Source of the DNA: Blattamonas nauphoetae
Lineage: Eukaryota; Preaxostyla; Oxymonadida
Length of the DNA: 64,000 nt
Assembly: GCA_033064195.1 (NCBI GenBank)
Contig: JARBJD010000004.1
Location: 434,001-498,000, forward strand
Direction of reading: 5' to 3'
Every line of letters starts with the position of its first letter. The first letter of the stretch is position 1. The notes under the pieces are model-generated. The model worked only from the letters and a program-made list of their open reading frames with translations, had not been told where the DNA came from and searched no databases. Below, piece after piece: positions 35,043 through 46,400 of the stretch. The translations under genes and the position numbers were made by a program.

Positions 35043-35963
35043 CTACGACGAGCTGTGTTCCCCAGAGGTTCCCCCAGGAGTAGTTTGTTCAGGATTCGTT
35101 GGTGCTGGCTGTTCATCCATTTCAGGGTGAAATGGAGGTTCCATATCGTTGAATTCAAATGGAAGATCATCTTCAGACTCCGTAAACTCAAGTTGATCGA
35201 CTGAATCATCCGTGAGGAGCGAGATGTCATCAGAATCGTCGATGGCGAGTCGATCATCAACGAATGGCTCATCGTCATATGGCGGAATACCATCACCAAA
35301 TCTGTTAAAGTCACGAAACCGAGGAAAATCGAGGTCACCAACCGTTGGCCTGTGATTGTCAAGAAGTCGCTCAATGCGATGACGATCGAATGGTGTGAGA
35401 TGAGGCAGCTGGGGTTGGGGAATGGGATGATTGAGAAGTTCACCAACCGTTGGCCTGTGATTGTCGAGAAGTGGCTCAATGCGATGACGATCGAATGGTG
35501 GGAAACGAGGAAACTGGGGTTGTGGAAGAGGAAAATCGAGAAGGTCACCAACCGTTGGCCTGTGATTGTCGAGAAGTGGCTCAATGCGATGACGATCGAA
35601 TGGTGTGAGATGAGGGAGCTGGGGTGGGGGAAGTGGATGATTGAGAAACCGGTAAAATGGGGCTGGACCTTGTGGACGATGAAGTCTTGCGAAGAAATGA
35701 TCGGCTCCAATCCGTTCGAAGATGGCACGGACGTTTGCTCCTTTCCATTTGTTCAGAAAGACGAATGAGAACGTGTCACGAGAGATGTCGCTTCTGTCCT
35801 CCATCCCTTCCTCAGACAGAGCATGCACAACTTGCTTTACGTTCGGGTTGGACCGATTCTCTTGAAGATCGAACATTTTGGTGATAGTAGTGTTAGAAAA
35901 CCGCCCGTGTTCAGAAACCCGCAACGGGTGTTGGAAAAGCCGCAACCGGACGATCTTCATCAT
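35043..35963 (-). CDS. Armadillo-family C-terminus fused to 35-residue tandem repeats (hypothetical)
   Basis: A 306-residue frame. The segment NVKQVVHALSEEGMEDRSD resembles the conserved end of the lineage's armadillo-like proteins (compare LDEIELHFQ of the tandem pair). About three tandem 35-residue units follow, each containing PFDRHRIEPLLDNHRPTVG, then an acidic tail. The annotated start at 35963 lies inside an inverted-repeat element, so the true N-terminus is uncertain; the next candidate is the methionine of MFDLQE. It is probably a gene whose front was displaced by that insertion. Confidence 0.5.
   Translation of the reverse strand: MMKIVRLRLFQHPLRVSEHGRFSNTTITKMFDLQENRSNPNVKQVVHALSEEGMEDRSDISRDTFSFVFLNKWKGANVRAIFERIGADHFFARLHRPQGPAPFYRFLNHPLPPPQLPHLTPFDRHRIEPLLDNHRPTVGDLLDFPLPQPQFPRFPPFDRHRIEPLLDNHRPTVGELLNHPIPQPQLPHLTPFDRHRIERLLDNHRPTVGDLDFPRFRDFNRFGDGIPPYDDEPFVDDRLAIDDSDDISLLTDDSVDQLEFTESEDDLPFEFNDMEPPFHPEMDEQPAPTNPEQTTPGGTSGEHSSS
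35335..35650 (-). repeat. In-frame 105-bp tandem repeat, about three units
   Basis: The block ACCAACCGTTGGCCTGTGAT recurs at about 35338, 35443 and 35548 with few differences. The 105-bp spacing keeps the reading frame. Confidence 0.85.
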
Positions 35964-36525
35964 AATAAAGCTCTTTATCCATTTCTACACACTAATCTCC
36001 AATTTTCTCACCTTTTTGAAAAAATCAATCACAAACAATCGTGAAGTGACTCAATTTAAACTGATCTTTCACGAGACTCTGAGTTGAAGTCAATATCTGT
36101 ATGAGTCCCGATATTATCTCCTCCTCCGAATGTTGCATCTATTAGATTATCTCAGGTATGATTTTAAGAAAGAGACATACTTCATTGTTGACACTTGGTA
36201 ATTCTCCCTTGAATCGCTGATCATCTCACTACCAATGGTCGGGTGGAGTTGAAAAACAGGTATATTTGAGAATCGAGACGAGCTTTGTGGTTGAATGACA
36301 TGAATTGAGTCATGGGCTTAGAAACACCAATTTTGGTTTGAATCATGACCCATTGATGTCAATGTCGCATTTCACAGATGTGTTTTACCTCTTCATTTTT
36401 TCCAGAAAACTTATTCATTCCTTCTGTAGAGACCATGAGAAAAACAGAATAATGCATGAATGAAGTGGCGGTTTTATCACGCTGGTTGCGGTTTTCTGAC
36501 GGTTTGCGGTTTTCTAACACCACTA
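35887..36525. mobile_element. Inverted-repeat element (MITE-like), about 640 bp
   Basis: The ends GTAGTGTTAGAAAACCGC and, inverted, GTGGTGTTAGAAAACCGC differ at one base and are flanked by TA on both sides. The similarity continues more weakly inward (CAGAAA-CCCGCAAC motifs). No transposase inside. It separates two minus-strand gene pieces. TA flanks suggest a Tc1/mariner-driven element, but two bases are weak evidence. Confidence 0.55.
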
Positions 36526-39500
36526 TGAAGTCAACGTGATATCCTGGAGATGATGAATGGGCGTCTATGCGAACAAAAGCGATGGAGAGGAGAGAGAGAA
36601 GAGAGGAGAGAGGAGGGGTGGAGAGAGAGGATGGAGTTGATGAGTGGATGAGAGACAGCAAGAGAGAGACGAACACATTCCCGAGTTGTGATGGTTCAGT
36701 TTGCTGTGGAAGAACACACATTTGATCAGTTGACGAAGGAACGACAATTCTGAGAATTCGAGTGAAAAAGGGAGCGAGAGGAAGGAATGTGGAAGTGGGG
36801 ATCGATTTTGTGTCGTCCGGAAGGAGTATTGTGTGGAGAGCAAATAATAGCTGTTGAGGTGTTGTGTTTTCATCCTTCTGATCAAGAGTTGGTTCAGATG
36901 AGTCATCATGTGTCCGAAGTCGTGAGAATCGAGCTCTTTTCCCCTCCAAAATGAGACAGACATTCTCCGCTGTTTCATTTGCGATGTCGGAAATCAGGTT
37001 CTTCTCAAGACTTTGAAGAACTTGTGATGGTGAAAGGGGTTCATCTGTTTGAGAACGGCCTCCAAATCCTGGATTCGGTGGGAAAGCGTGATGTCGTGGA
37101 GAGAGAGGTTGTGGTGAGTCGAGACTGGCAGAAAGAAGGATGGAGGAGACGATGGACGGGAGTGGTTGTTGGGTGACGGATGATTGGCAGTTGTTTCTGA
37201 AAGGAACAGTGATAGTGGAGATCGAGAAAGGTGTTGCCGTCGTTCGTGTTCTTTCTTCGATCTTCTGCAGAACGATCAGGATGGAGCCAAGAAGAGTGAG
37301 ATCTGATGTCACTGCGAGAGAGACGAGAGAGTCCACGAAAGGTGTTGGGTCGAACAACTCGAAGTTCATCAAAAATTGAAAGACTTTCAAGCACGACATG
37401 AAAATCTGCGATGTCATCTCATCCTTCCCCACAACACACCCTTCCTCCACTCCTTCCCGACGACGAGCAACCAGTGTGCAAAGAATATTCAAGACATTTG
37501 ATGGTAGTTCTTTTTTTGGTTCGACTTGAAACAACATGCCGACGACAGGGGGAAGTTTGAGTGTCGCCATTGCGTCACCAATGTGGCCCATGGCAGCTGC
37601 GACCAACGAAAGATTGTCAACACGACCAGCCAACTCGATGATCCGACTGAATGCGTCAGGATTCTCGTTGGGACTGAAGTGAACGCGGGGAGTGGAGCGG
37701 ATGGTGCGAACAGACAAGATGAGAAGGGCTTGCGCGTCGTTCTCTGCTTTCGTCAACTCTTCCGCAAAATCGGGAGTGCCCCTCGCAACAACAGCCAACT
37801 GCGTGAGAAGTTTCCATCTCTCCTCGCCCTCAGCTGTCTTCAGCTTGTACACAAGCAAGTTCTCGAATGATGATTTGTGTTTGGCATATAGTTCGATTGA
37901 CTTCTTCTCAGGATTGATGAACGAGAGCAGCTGGGCCACTGGTCTCAATCTTGTCAGGAGAGCGATGGGAGTGTTGTATGAATCCACTGTCGCCATCTCG
38001 ATCAAACATTCCACTGTTCTTTCGAAAGATTGGTGGAATTGGTTTTTCTTCGACCGGTTGAAAGTGAAGAACGGCAGGAGGAATGTCGCTTATGATTCTG
38101 GTCCAAGAAATGGGAAGAGATGGACACATGTGGTGTCTCTTTGCTCCTCGTCTGCGTGACTTATGTTATGTGCACTTGTGTGAAAGCGGAAGGCGAGGTG
38201 CATTTCGATCGCTGCTATTGTTGTCAGTGCAGGGAGTGCAGATGGTTGGCTGCTGTCGTTCCACACGCTTGGCTGGTGGGATAATTTGCACAATTCGTGA
38301 AAGAGGAGGTGGAAGTGGTGTGGGAGGGCTGTGGTCGAGTGAAGGGCGTTCACAAGACAACCAGCGAAATGAATCCCAATCCTTTTTGCGAATTCAATGT
38401 TTGTGTCTGCAACCGAATTGTCAGAACGAGACTGGATCTCAACGCAACGACCTGCTTCCCCACAAATCGATTGACATGGACCTTTCTGGTGATCCGAACT
38501 CTGCAATTCGTGAGGATGTTTAGGAGTGAACGCACTGCTGAGGTGGAAGGTCGTTGAGGTTGCGAAGAGGAGGGCCCTGGTGTGTGGGGTGGACAGGCCA
38601 AACTGTCTCAAGAAGACAGACACAGCAGCACTCGATAGGTCGTCGTCGGTGCTCGCAGCGGAGAGAACGAGGAGAGTGAGAAGATTCGACGGGATGGAGT
38701 TGCCTTTGTTGTCGTACAGTTTCAGATCCAACTTCACTTCTGCGATTGTTTTGAGCAGCACAACCCAATTCTGTGTCGCTCTCCCAAAGTCGAGACAGTG
38801 TGGTTCTGATGCCTCATCAGACACAACACGAACTGTTCGCAAAGCAGTCGAAAGGGCGAAGTCCAAAATGTGTTCAGCTTGGCTTTCGACAATGCGATGG
38901 AAGAAGGCAGGGTTTGTACTGGCTAAGCGGAAGAAGGAGCTGGCAGGGTCGGTGAACGAGCGAGTTGAGAGGAGATTGCGGAGAGAGAATGTTGTGTCGA
39001 GGATTGGAGCGGTGAGTTCGTTGAAGAGAGGAGAGGAAGACTGGCTGAGGGTGGAGATGAGGCTGAGATGTCGATCGTGACGGAAGAGAGTGTTGGAGGG
39101 AGAAGAGGAGAGAGCGATCGTTTTGAGGAACAAGTTGACGAGGTCGGGATGGGCTGGCGAAGTGACGAAAAGAGTGATGAATGATCAAAAATGACACACC
39201 ATTCAAGAATGTGGCAGTGTGTTGGAGACATTGAGACAGAAGATTCATGGAATGGTTTTCAGCATCATCCATTTCAGAACGAGTCCGATTTGTGAGAATG
39301 TTGATCAAACCAACAATTCTCTCCAATGGATCCTGAATAAAGTGATGAATTGGAAAAGGAGAATCCAAACCATGTGATTCTGTGAGATTTCAACAATGCT
39401 TTGAAAGAGGTTCAGATTGGAAGCGGTCAAGAAATGTCGAAAGTGTGGATCATTCCGGGATTCGGAAAATGATGGGAAAGAAGTGAGAATAGTCTCATAA

Positions 39501-40286
39501 ATGGTCTGACCACAACCAATGATGGCACATGCCATAAATTCATTGCACAGGACGTCCACAAATCGCCGCAATGAGGATCTGTAATTTTGCATGTCGTTTC
39601 CGAGGTATGGGAGGGGATTTCTGAGAAAGCTGCGGAAAAGAGATGAAAGGTCTTCTGAAAGCGTTGGGATCGAGACAATAGGACAGATTTCTGAAAGTTG
39701 GGCAAGTCGGACGAGTTGACGATGGTCAGTGTGATCGAGTCGGATATTTTTCAAAATCGAATCAGCGAGTCCCGAGTAGTGGAAAAGAGTGATGATGTCT
39801 TCGTCGGAGGACACTGAAACCATGAATGATGGAGAAACAAACGGATTTTGGTGAGTGTCTTGAAATTGATGTCCTGGACAAGAATAAAGCAATGAAGGTG
39901 ATGACAATGAATGAAAATATCAGACTTGATCATCTCGTGCAGACAGGGCGGCACCAAAACGATGAAGGAGATCAGTTCGCTCTTCATCAATCATGTGGCT
40001 CAAGTATCCTGATGAGAAGAAAAAATCGAAAAATACAAGAAAAAAGACTTTCAAGAAGACTAATGAGAGATTTTAGACACTGGTCACGGTGAATCTTGTT
40101 TGGATTCGAAAATGAGGCGAGAAGTTCGTTGACTCGTTCCACTGGATTTGTCTCTGCTGCTGTAACAGAAAAATGATCAATAGTTCCCATTCCAGAAGAC
40201 TGAGAGTGAGAGGTATCTGTTGTCATCTTCTCAGGATAAATAATGAGTTCAGGTTTTTTTGTTGAATAAATGGTTGTGGGCATCAC
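36359..40286 (-). pseudogene. Large helical-repeat protein gene (4 exons) with one in-frame TAA
   Basis: Introns 39814-40048, 39333-39370 (38 bp) and 39154-39199 (46 bp) connect exons in phase. The last exon then runs to 36359 with a single internal TAA at 38090-38092, after FLGPES. The same frame continues with equal quality for 560 residues. The total is about 1,200 codons. The composition is helical, with repeats such as NPVERVNELLASF, LFRSFLRNPLPYL and FHRIVESQAEHILDFAL. The final 50 codons come from the inverted-repeat element, so the natural C-terminus is lost. A cryptic intron that skips the TAA (about 38084-38160) is possible, but its GTCACG donor and non-pyrimidine acceptor are poor. 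It is divergent from the pectin-lyase gene, 173 bp away. Family unknown. Confidence 0.6.
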
Positions 40287-40459
40287 TGATCAGATCAACC
40301 CATGATTCCAATTAAATCACTTTCAAAACGGATGAAGTGATGTTAAATCACTCAGAACACTAATCTCTTCCGATATTTTTGAGTTGATGTGATTTATACT
40401 ATTGGACCAATGTGTCTCAACAGAGTATGGGAACATGATCACCATCTCATCTATTCGCA

Positions 40460-43400
40460 ATGCACTTTCTCGTGCTTCTCTTATTTTTCACCTCATTCAT
40501 TTCACACCAACTACACGCACGAACACTCGTGGAGTCGCAAGCAAACTCTTCATACTCAAATCAACATGACGATTTCACTTCCGTTCGCCCTGCTCAAAGT
40601 CTGGATGTCTTTTTGGCACAAGCAACAAACATCCAGAGATCAGCGCCTGTGTATTTGAACGAACAGATTTACACCTGTGGTTGCATTGACGTGCAATCAC
40701 CACTTCAACTTGTTGGAGCGAAGAACAGCCAGCTGATTTCCCCGATCGATGTCGTTCCTCAAGAAATGTTCCAAGTCTCCAACACAACCCTGATCATCGA
40801 ATCCGCAACCCTGATGCCAAACAAGGAAGTTGCACGAGCTGTGAATTCCATCATTCATCTCGACTTCGTAACAATTGCGAGCTACACCTCGGAATCCCTC
40901 GTCATCTCGCTCAACTCCCATGTCACTCTCTGCTCCATCGACTTTAAGCATCCGAAGTCCCATCCAGGAATGGTGAGTCTCGTGAGGAGCGAAGGCAACT
41001 CGGGGTCAATGATATTGGCCTCGTCGTCCCTCAACAACGGCATTTTAAGGTCTTCTGAGCCACTGGTCGCCTCTTCATGCACTCCATCGACTCAGATTGC
41101 TTGGAGCTCGTTTTCGAACATTTCAGTTCCAACCAACGTGAACACTCGGCCGCTCATCAACACCGTCGGAAAAACACGAATGGTTGGATGCAGAACAGAG
41201 TCAGTGCATTCCGTGCATGACGGAACAATCACCTCGCCCATCAACGGCCCTGGTTCGTTCCTCTTCACAAACAACTCCTTCGCCAACACCGATCGCTCCA
41301 ACGCCATTTACACATACCCCGAGGGAGCCCATACATCCCAAATCTTTCCTTCAGAAGACGATGTTCTTTTCCACAACTGCCACTTCAAAAACTGCGTTTC
41401 ATCAGAATGCTGGGGCGGCGCGATCTTCTCACAACAAGAAGGTCAAAAAGTCACCATCACACATTCATCTTTCACGTCGTGCAGTTGTACTATGGTGAAT
41501 GGTGCTGGTGGAGCAGTCTCGTTAAACAGCACAATTACTTCAGTCTCGAACTGCACTTTCACCGATTGCCATTGTTACGCCGCAGGAGCATGTGCCCTTC
41601 TTCCGTATCAGTTTTCCAATTCATTTTGTGACAATAAATGCTATTCTTGCACAGCTGACCGTGAACCAGTGTTTACAAGTGATTTCTCAACCACCACGCT
41701 AACCCTCAGCGGAAACTACTTCGAAAGCAATGAAGTGTCAGAAAGAGCGTGTGTAGCCGTTTGTATTCACGAAGCAGAGATCAGCCATAACTATTTCAAG
41801 GGCAACACTCATACCCATCCGGAAAAATGCCGCAGCACTCTGGAGGTGTTCACGGACACTCCAAAGTCTCTTTCGATGTATGCAAACAAGTTCGAGGAAA
41901 ACACTTTTACCGCCACGACCTGCAATGGCACAATTTCAAGTGATATTGGCTTTATATACTGGCGACAAACAGAACAGGTGCTCTTCCCCGCTGTCAACCC
42001 AGAACAAATCTTCTTTCCCTCATCTGCCCAGTCTGATACTCCTATTACTCCTCTTGAAACAGCAAATGTCATTGTTTATGGTTTAGTGAATGAGGATCAG
42101 TCGTTTAAAGAGACATACAAAGCAGATACCGACAGCCCTTCGCCGTACGTTCAGTTCAGCCGCCCAACCACGCTCTTCCTGTCGCAACGGAAGTACGACT
42201 TCTCAACCAAAGCGATCAGCTTCGGAGCATTCTCCGGAAACGCGAAAGTGATCATCGAGAACATTCAGATCACTCCGAACACGACTGCTCTGAGCACAGA
42301 CTTCGTCTCTCTCTCCACAGCATCGCTCATCGTCGACAAGATTACACTTGATTCACTTCCTGTTGGCTCCTACAGCTTCATCCGAATGACTGGCGAGTCG
42401 TCGCTCGTCGTGTCTCAATCAACCTTCTCGAATTTTGCTCAGACGAGTGGAGCTGGTGGATCGTTCCTCGTCATGGATGGGTCGGCCACTCAACACACAA
42501 CACTCTCCACAACAATGTTCACCTCTCTGAGCTCGACTGGAAATGGGGGAGTTGTTCTTGCGACACTGACAACCGAGTCAACACTGACAGTGGATACCTG
42601 TGAATTCTCTTCTTGCTCATCGGGTGGGAATGGAGGAGTGATGTCCGTGTCATGTGCTGCTGGTGTTCCTTCCTCATCGCTCGTGATCAAGTTACTATTC
42701 GCTGAGCCATGCACATGTGGATCTGGGCAGAAAGGAGATTGGGTGTTCGTGGAAGGATCGTCCTTCCTCACCCTCCTTGACAAAGAGAACTGGTTGATGA
42801 CATTGTCCTCACTGGCCACACCAACCGACGACAACTTGTTGTGGGGGACAGACATGTCAGAGCCAGAAACGTCAAAGTATCGCTCGATGACTCTTCTGTA
42901 CTATCTCCTTCCCTTCAGACATGTGACAATCCATTCGAGTTCGGAGGGGCGAGATGAGGATGGATGTGGACGATCGGAATGGGAATGCAAATCACTCGAG
43001 GTGGGAGCTTCTCATCTGTCAGGCGCAGGTTCGCACAAGCTGATTGTGGTCGCGTCAACCACACTCACAACACCTCTCTCGTTTTCGACAAATGCGATCG
43101 AAATCTGCCCGAAGGACACAACGGTATCGATCACAACTGGATCAGCCGGCAAACTCACTGTCTCAGTCTTGACTCTCACACTCACATCCATCTCGTTCGA
43201 CGGGCAATCCGTTGAGCGGTCATCTTCTCTTCTGGAGATCACTGGAAGTGGATGGATTGTTGTGAGTGGATGCTCGTTCTCCTCTTTTGTGAAAGTTGGG
43301 GATGGATCGATCTTCTCCTCCTCTCTGAATTCGGGGAACTCTCTCACCTTCGACAACACGAACTTCTCATCGTGTTCGTCGAGTGGGAGAGGAGGTGCAT

Positions 43401-46400
43401 TGGCAGTGTCATTGAATGGTGGATCATTCTCGATGGTCGCACCAATCAGATTCGAATTTTGTTCGAGCAATCTAAACGAAGGTCACTGGATCTCAATCAC
43501 TTCAGCTGATCTTGTGACATTCCTCTCCTCATCTCTCGCCCCTCTCAAACCAGCTGCACAGACGTCGCTGTATTCGACTGAAGAAAAGAAGAAATGGTTT
43601 GGAGTTGACAGGTTGACGTCATCAGAAGGATCGCTTCTGTTCTACTGGTATCCTCACACGTCGTCGTCTGGAGCTGTGCATGTTCGCAAGGATGGAGAGG
43701 ACCATGTGTTGTGTGGGGTGACTGAACTTCCGTGCTCTCTGCTGTCGTCGTCGTTCTCGAAAAGTCACTCGACAGCGACAGTGATCGACTCCGATCTCGA
43801 ATTCAACGAGGTGATCTCCACCATCACTTCGCCTCATTCACTCTCATCGACAATCTCAAATGAGATCACAGTGGACACAGCCGCATCCTTCGTCGTGTCG
43901 TCATCATCGCTCTCCGTGCAGACGTGTTCATTCGTGTCGAAAGGAACACAACGAACATTGTCGTTGCTCACGCTCTCGGGAAGTGGATCAGCGAGACTGA
44001 CGTCATGTAAGTTCTCATTGTTCAGCTCGACAGTGGGAGGGTCAGTTGTGTCAGGGACTATCAAGACAGGCAGCTCACTAGTTGTTGATGGATGCTCATT
44101 CACTTCTTGTGTGTCGAAATGGAAGGGAGGAGTGATTTCAGTGTCGCTGGATGGAACAGGAACAATTGAGACGAAGAATACGAACACGTTCGAAACATGT
44201 TCAAGTGAGACTGGGGAAGGGAACTGGATCTCAATCACTTCAGCTGATCTGGTGTCATTCCTGTCAACTGATGCTCTCACATCGATTCGACCAAACTCGA
44301 CGAACAATGCTCTGTTTGGAAATGAGGAAAAGAAGAAATATTTCGGAGTTGACACGTTGACGTCATCTGAAGGATCGCTTCTGTTCTACTGGTATCCTCA
44401 CACGTCGGCTGAGGAATCCACACACATTCACGCAGATGGAGAAGACCACGCTCTTTGTGGGCGAGAATCGCTTCCTTGCTCGTCGTTCAACAGGACCCTT
44501 TCTCAAGGAAACAAGAACAATACGTACCTGGTTGACTCTGCAATGACACTGAAGGAAGGATTGACCATTGCTTCTGACACGATTCTGACGTCTTCCACAT
44601 CTCAACAGACGATCACAACGACGTCAGCTGCTTACATAGCCATTGACCAAAAATCACTCACTCTCCTCGATCTCTCCTTGACTGGTTCATCTCGAGCCTC
44701 TCCTTTCCTCTCGCTTTCCTCGTCGGGAACGCTCATCCTGAAAAGCTGTTCGTTCTCGTCGTTCTCGAACACTCAGAGGGATGGATCTGTTCTCTCAGCA
44801 GTGCTCGGATCAGCAACGAAACTTGAGATCTCTGACTGTTCTTTTGAGAAGTGCAAGTCAGCTGGAAATGGAGGAGTGATTTCTGTTGACCTCTGCGATC
44901 TGACAAATCCGCCCAATTTGGTTCTGTCATCCCTGTCATTCGGGGAATCTGGGACTGACGAGGCCAATTTGTGTGGAGAAGGGAAACTGGGACAGAACAT
45001 TTATGTTGTGTCTCTTCCAACCCAAAGACCAACACTGAAAACCATCTTTGCTTCAGTCCTCCCATCAACACCAGCAAACGGCGCAACTTTCTTCAGCTCA
45101 TCAGAAATGAACAGAATGGAGTTTGGAGAGAAGTCGAGTGATGTTGTGTCTGGGATTGGGTCGCTGCTGTTTGTGGTGTTCAGCTACGATGGAGGGGACC
45201 TGACAGTTGATGAATCGTCGTCGATCACTCACTCGCTTTGTGGGCACTCGTTCCTCCCCTGCTCGTCACTGTCAGTTGGATACTCTTTTGTGAAGAAACT
45301 TGGCGAGACGGATGGAAGACTTCTTGTGCGAGGAGGAGTGTCTCTTGATGCGATCATCACCACAATTGACAAAGCAGCATCGATAACCTCTACAAGCAAA
45401 GTTGAGACAGTTTCTGTGGGATCAGGGAAGTATTTCTGGATTCGTGGAGGATCATTGACTGTGTCGTCGTTGGCGTTTGTGAACGCTTCAGAATCGTTCG
45501 ATCAATCGTTATTCGTTCTGAGTGGAACTGGTTCGCTTTCGCTTTCTGACTGTTCCTTCACTGGATTCTCATCAAGCGTGAAAGGATCAGTGATTTCTGG
45601 GGATGTTGGTGGTGGATTGGAAGTGTCCGAATGTTCGTTCGTTTCATGTTCGAGCAATCAAAACGAAGGTGCCTGGATCTCAATCACTTCTGTTGATCTT
45701 GTCACATTCCTCGCCTCATCTCTCGCCTCTCTCAAACCAGCTGCACAGACATCGCCGTATTCGAGTTTGGAAAAGAAGAAATGGTTTGGAGTTGACAGGT
45801 TGACGTCATCAGAAGGATCGCTTCTGTTCTACTGGTATCCTCACACATCGGCTGAGGAATCCACACACATTCACGCAGATGGAGACGATCACGCTCTTTG
45901 TGGACGAGAATCGCTTCCTTGCTCGTCGTTCAACAAGACACTTTCCCATCCAAACGCAAACAATACGTTCGTTGTTGACTCCGCAATGACACTGAAGGAA
46001 GGATTGACCATTGTTGCTGACACGATCCTGACGTCTTCCACGTCTCAACAATCGATCACAACAACATCAGCTTCTTCCATCGCCATTGACCAACAGTCAC
46101 TCACTCTCCTCGATCTCTCTTTGATTGGATCGTCTCGAACTTCTTCATTCATCTCCCTCTCATCTGCCAGCAGTGTCCTTGTCGTCAACGATTGCTTGTT
46201 CTCGTCTTTCTCTCTCCCAATGGCTCTCATCGACTTCACTGCTGGCTCTCTCTCGCTCACTTCGACCAAGTTCCATCAGATCGCTCGCACAGATGGAAAT
46301 GGGAGTGTGTTGGAGGTCGAGGTGGTGGAAGGGATGGAACTGAAGATTGATGATGTTGAACTGTGTGATGTGACAACCCAGAATGGAGTTGCGAATGGAT

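Noticed and set aside
34995-35768. Plus-strand frames over the 105-bp repeats
   Set aside because: They are mirror frames of the minus-strand repeat protein and have no start or composition of their own.
36359-36525. The C-terminal 50 residues of the helical-repeat gene as genuine protein
   Set aside because: They are encoded by the inverted-repeat element and its interior, not by conserved host sequence.
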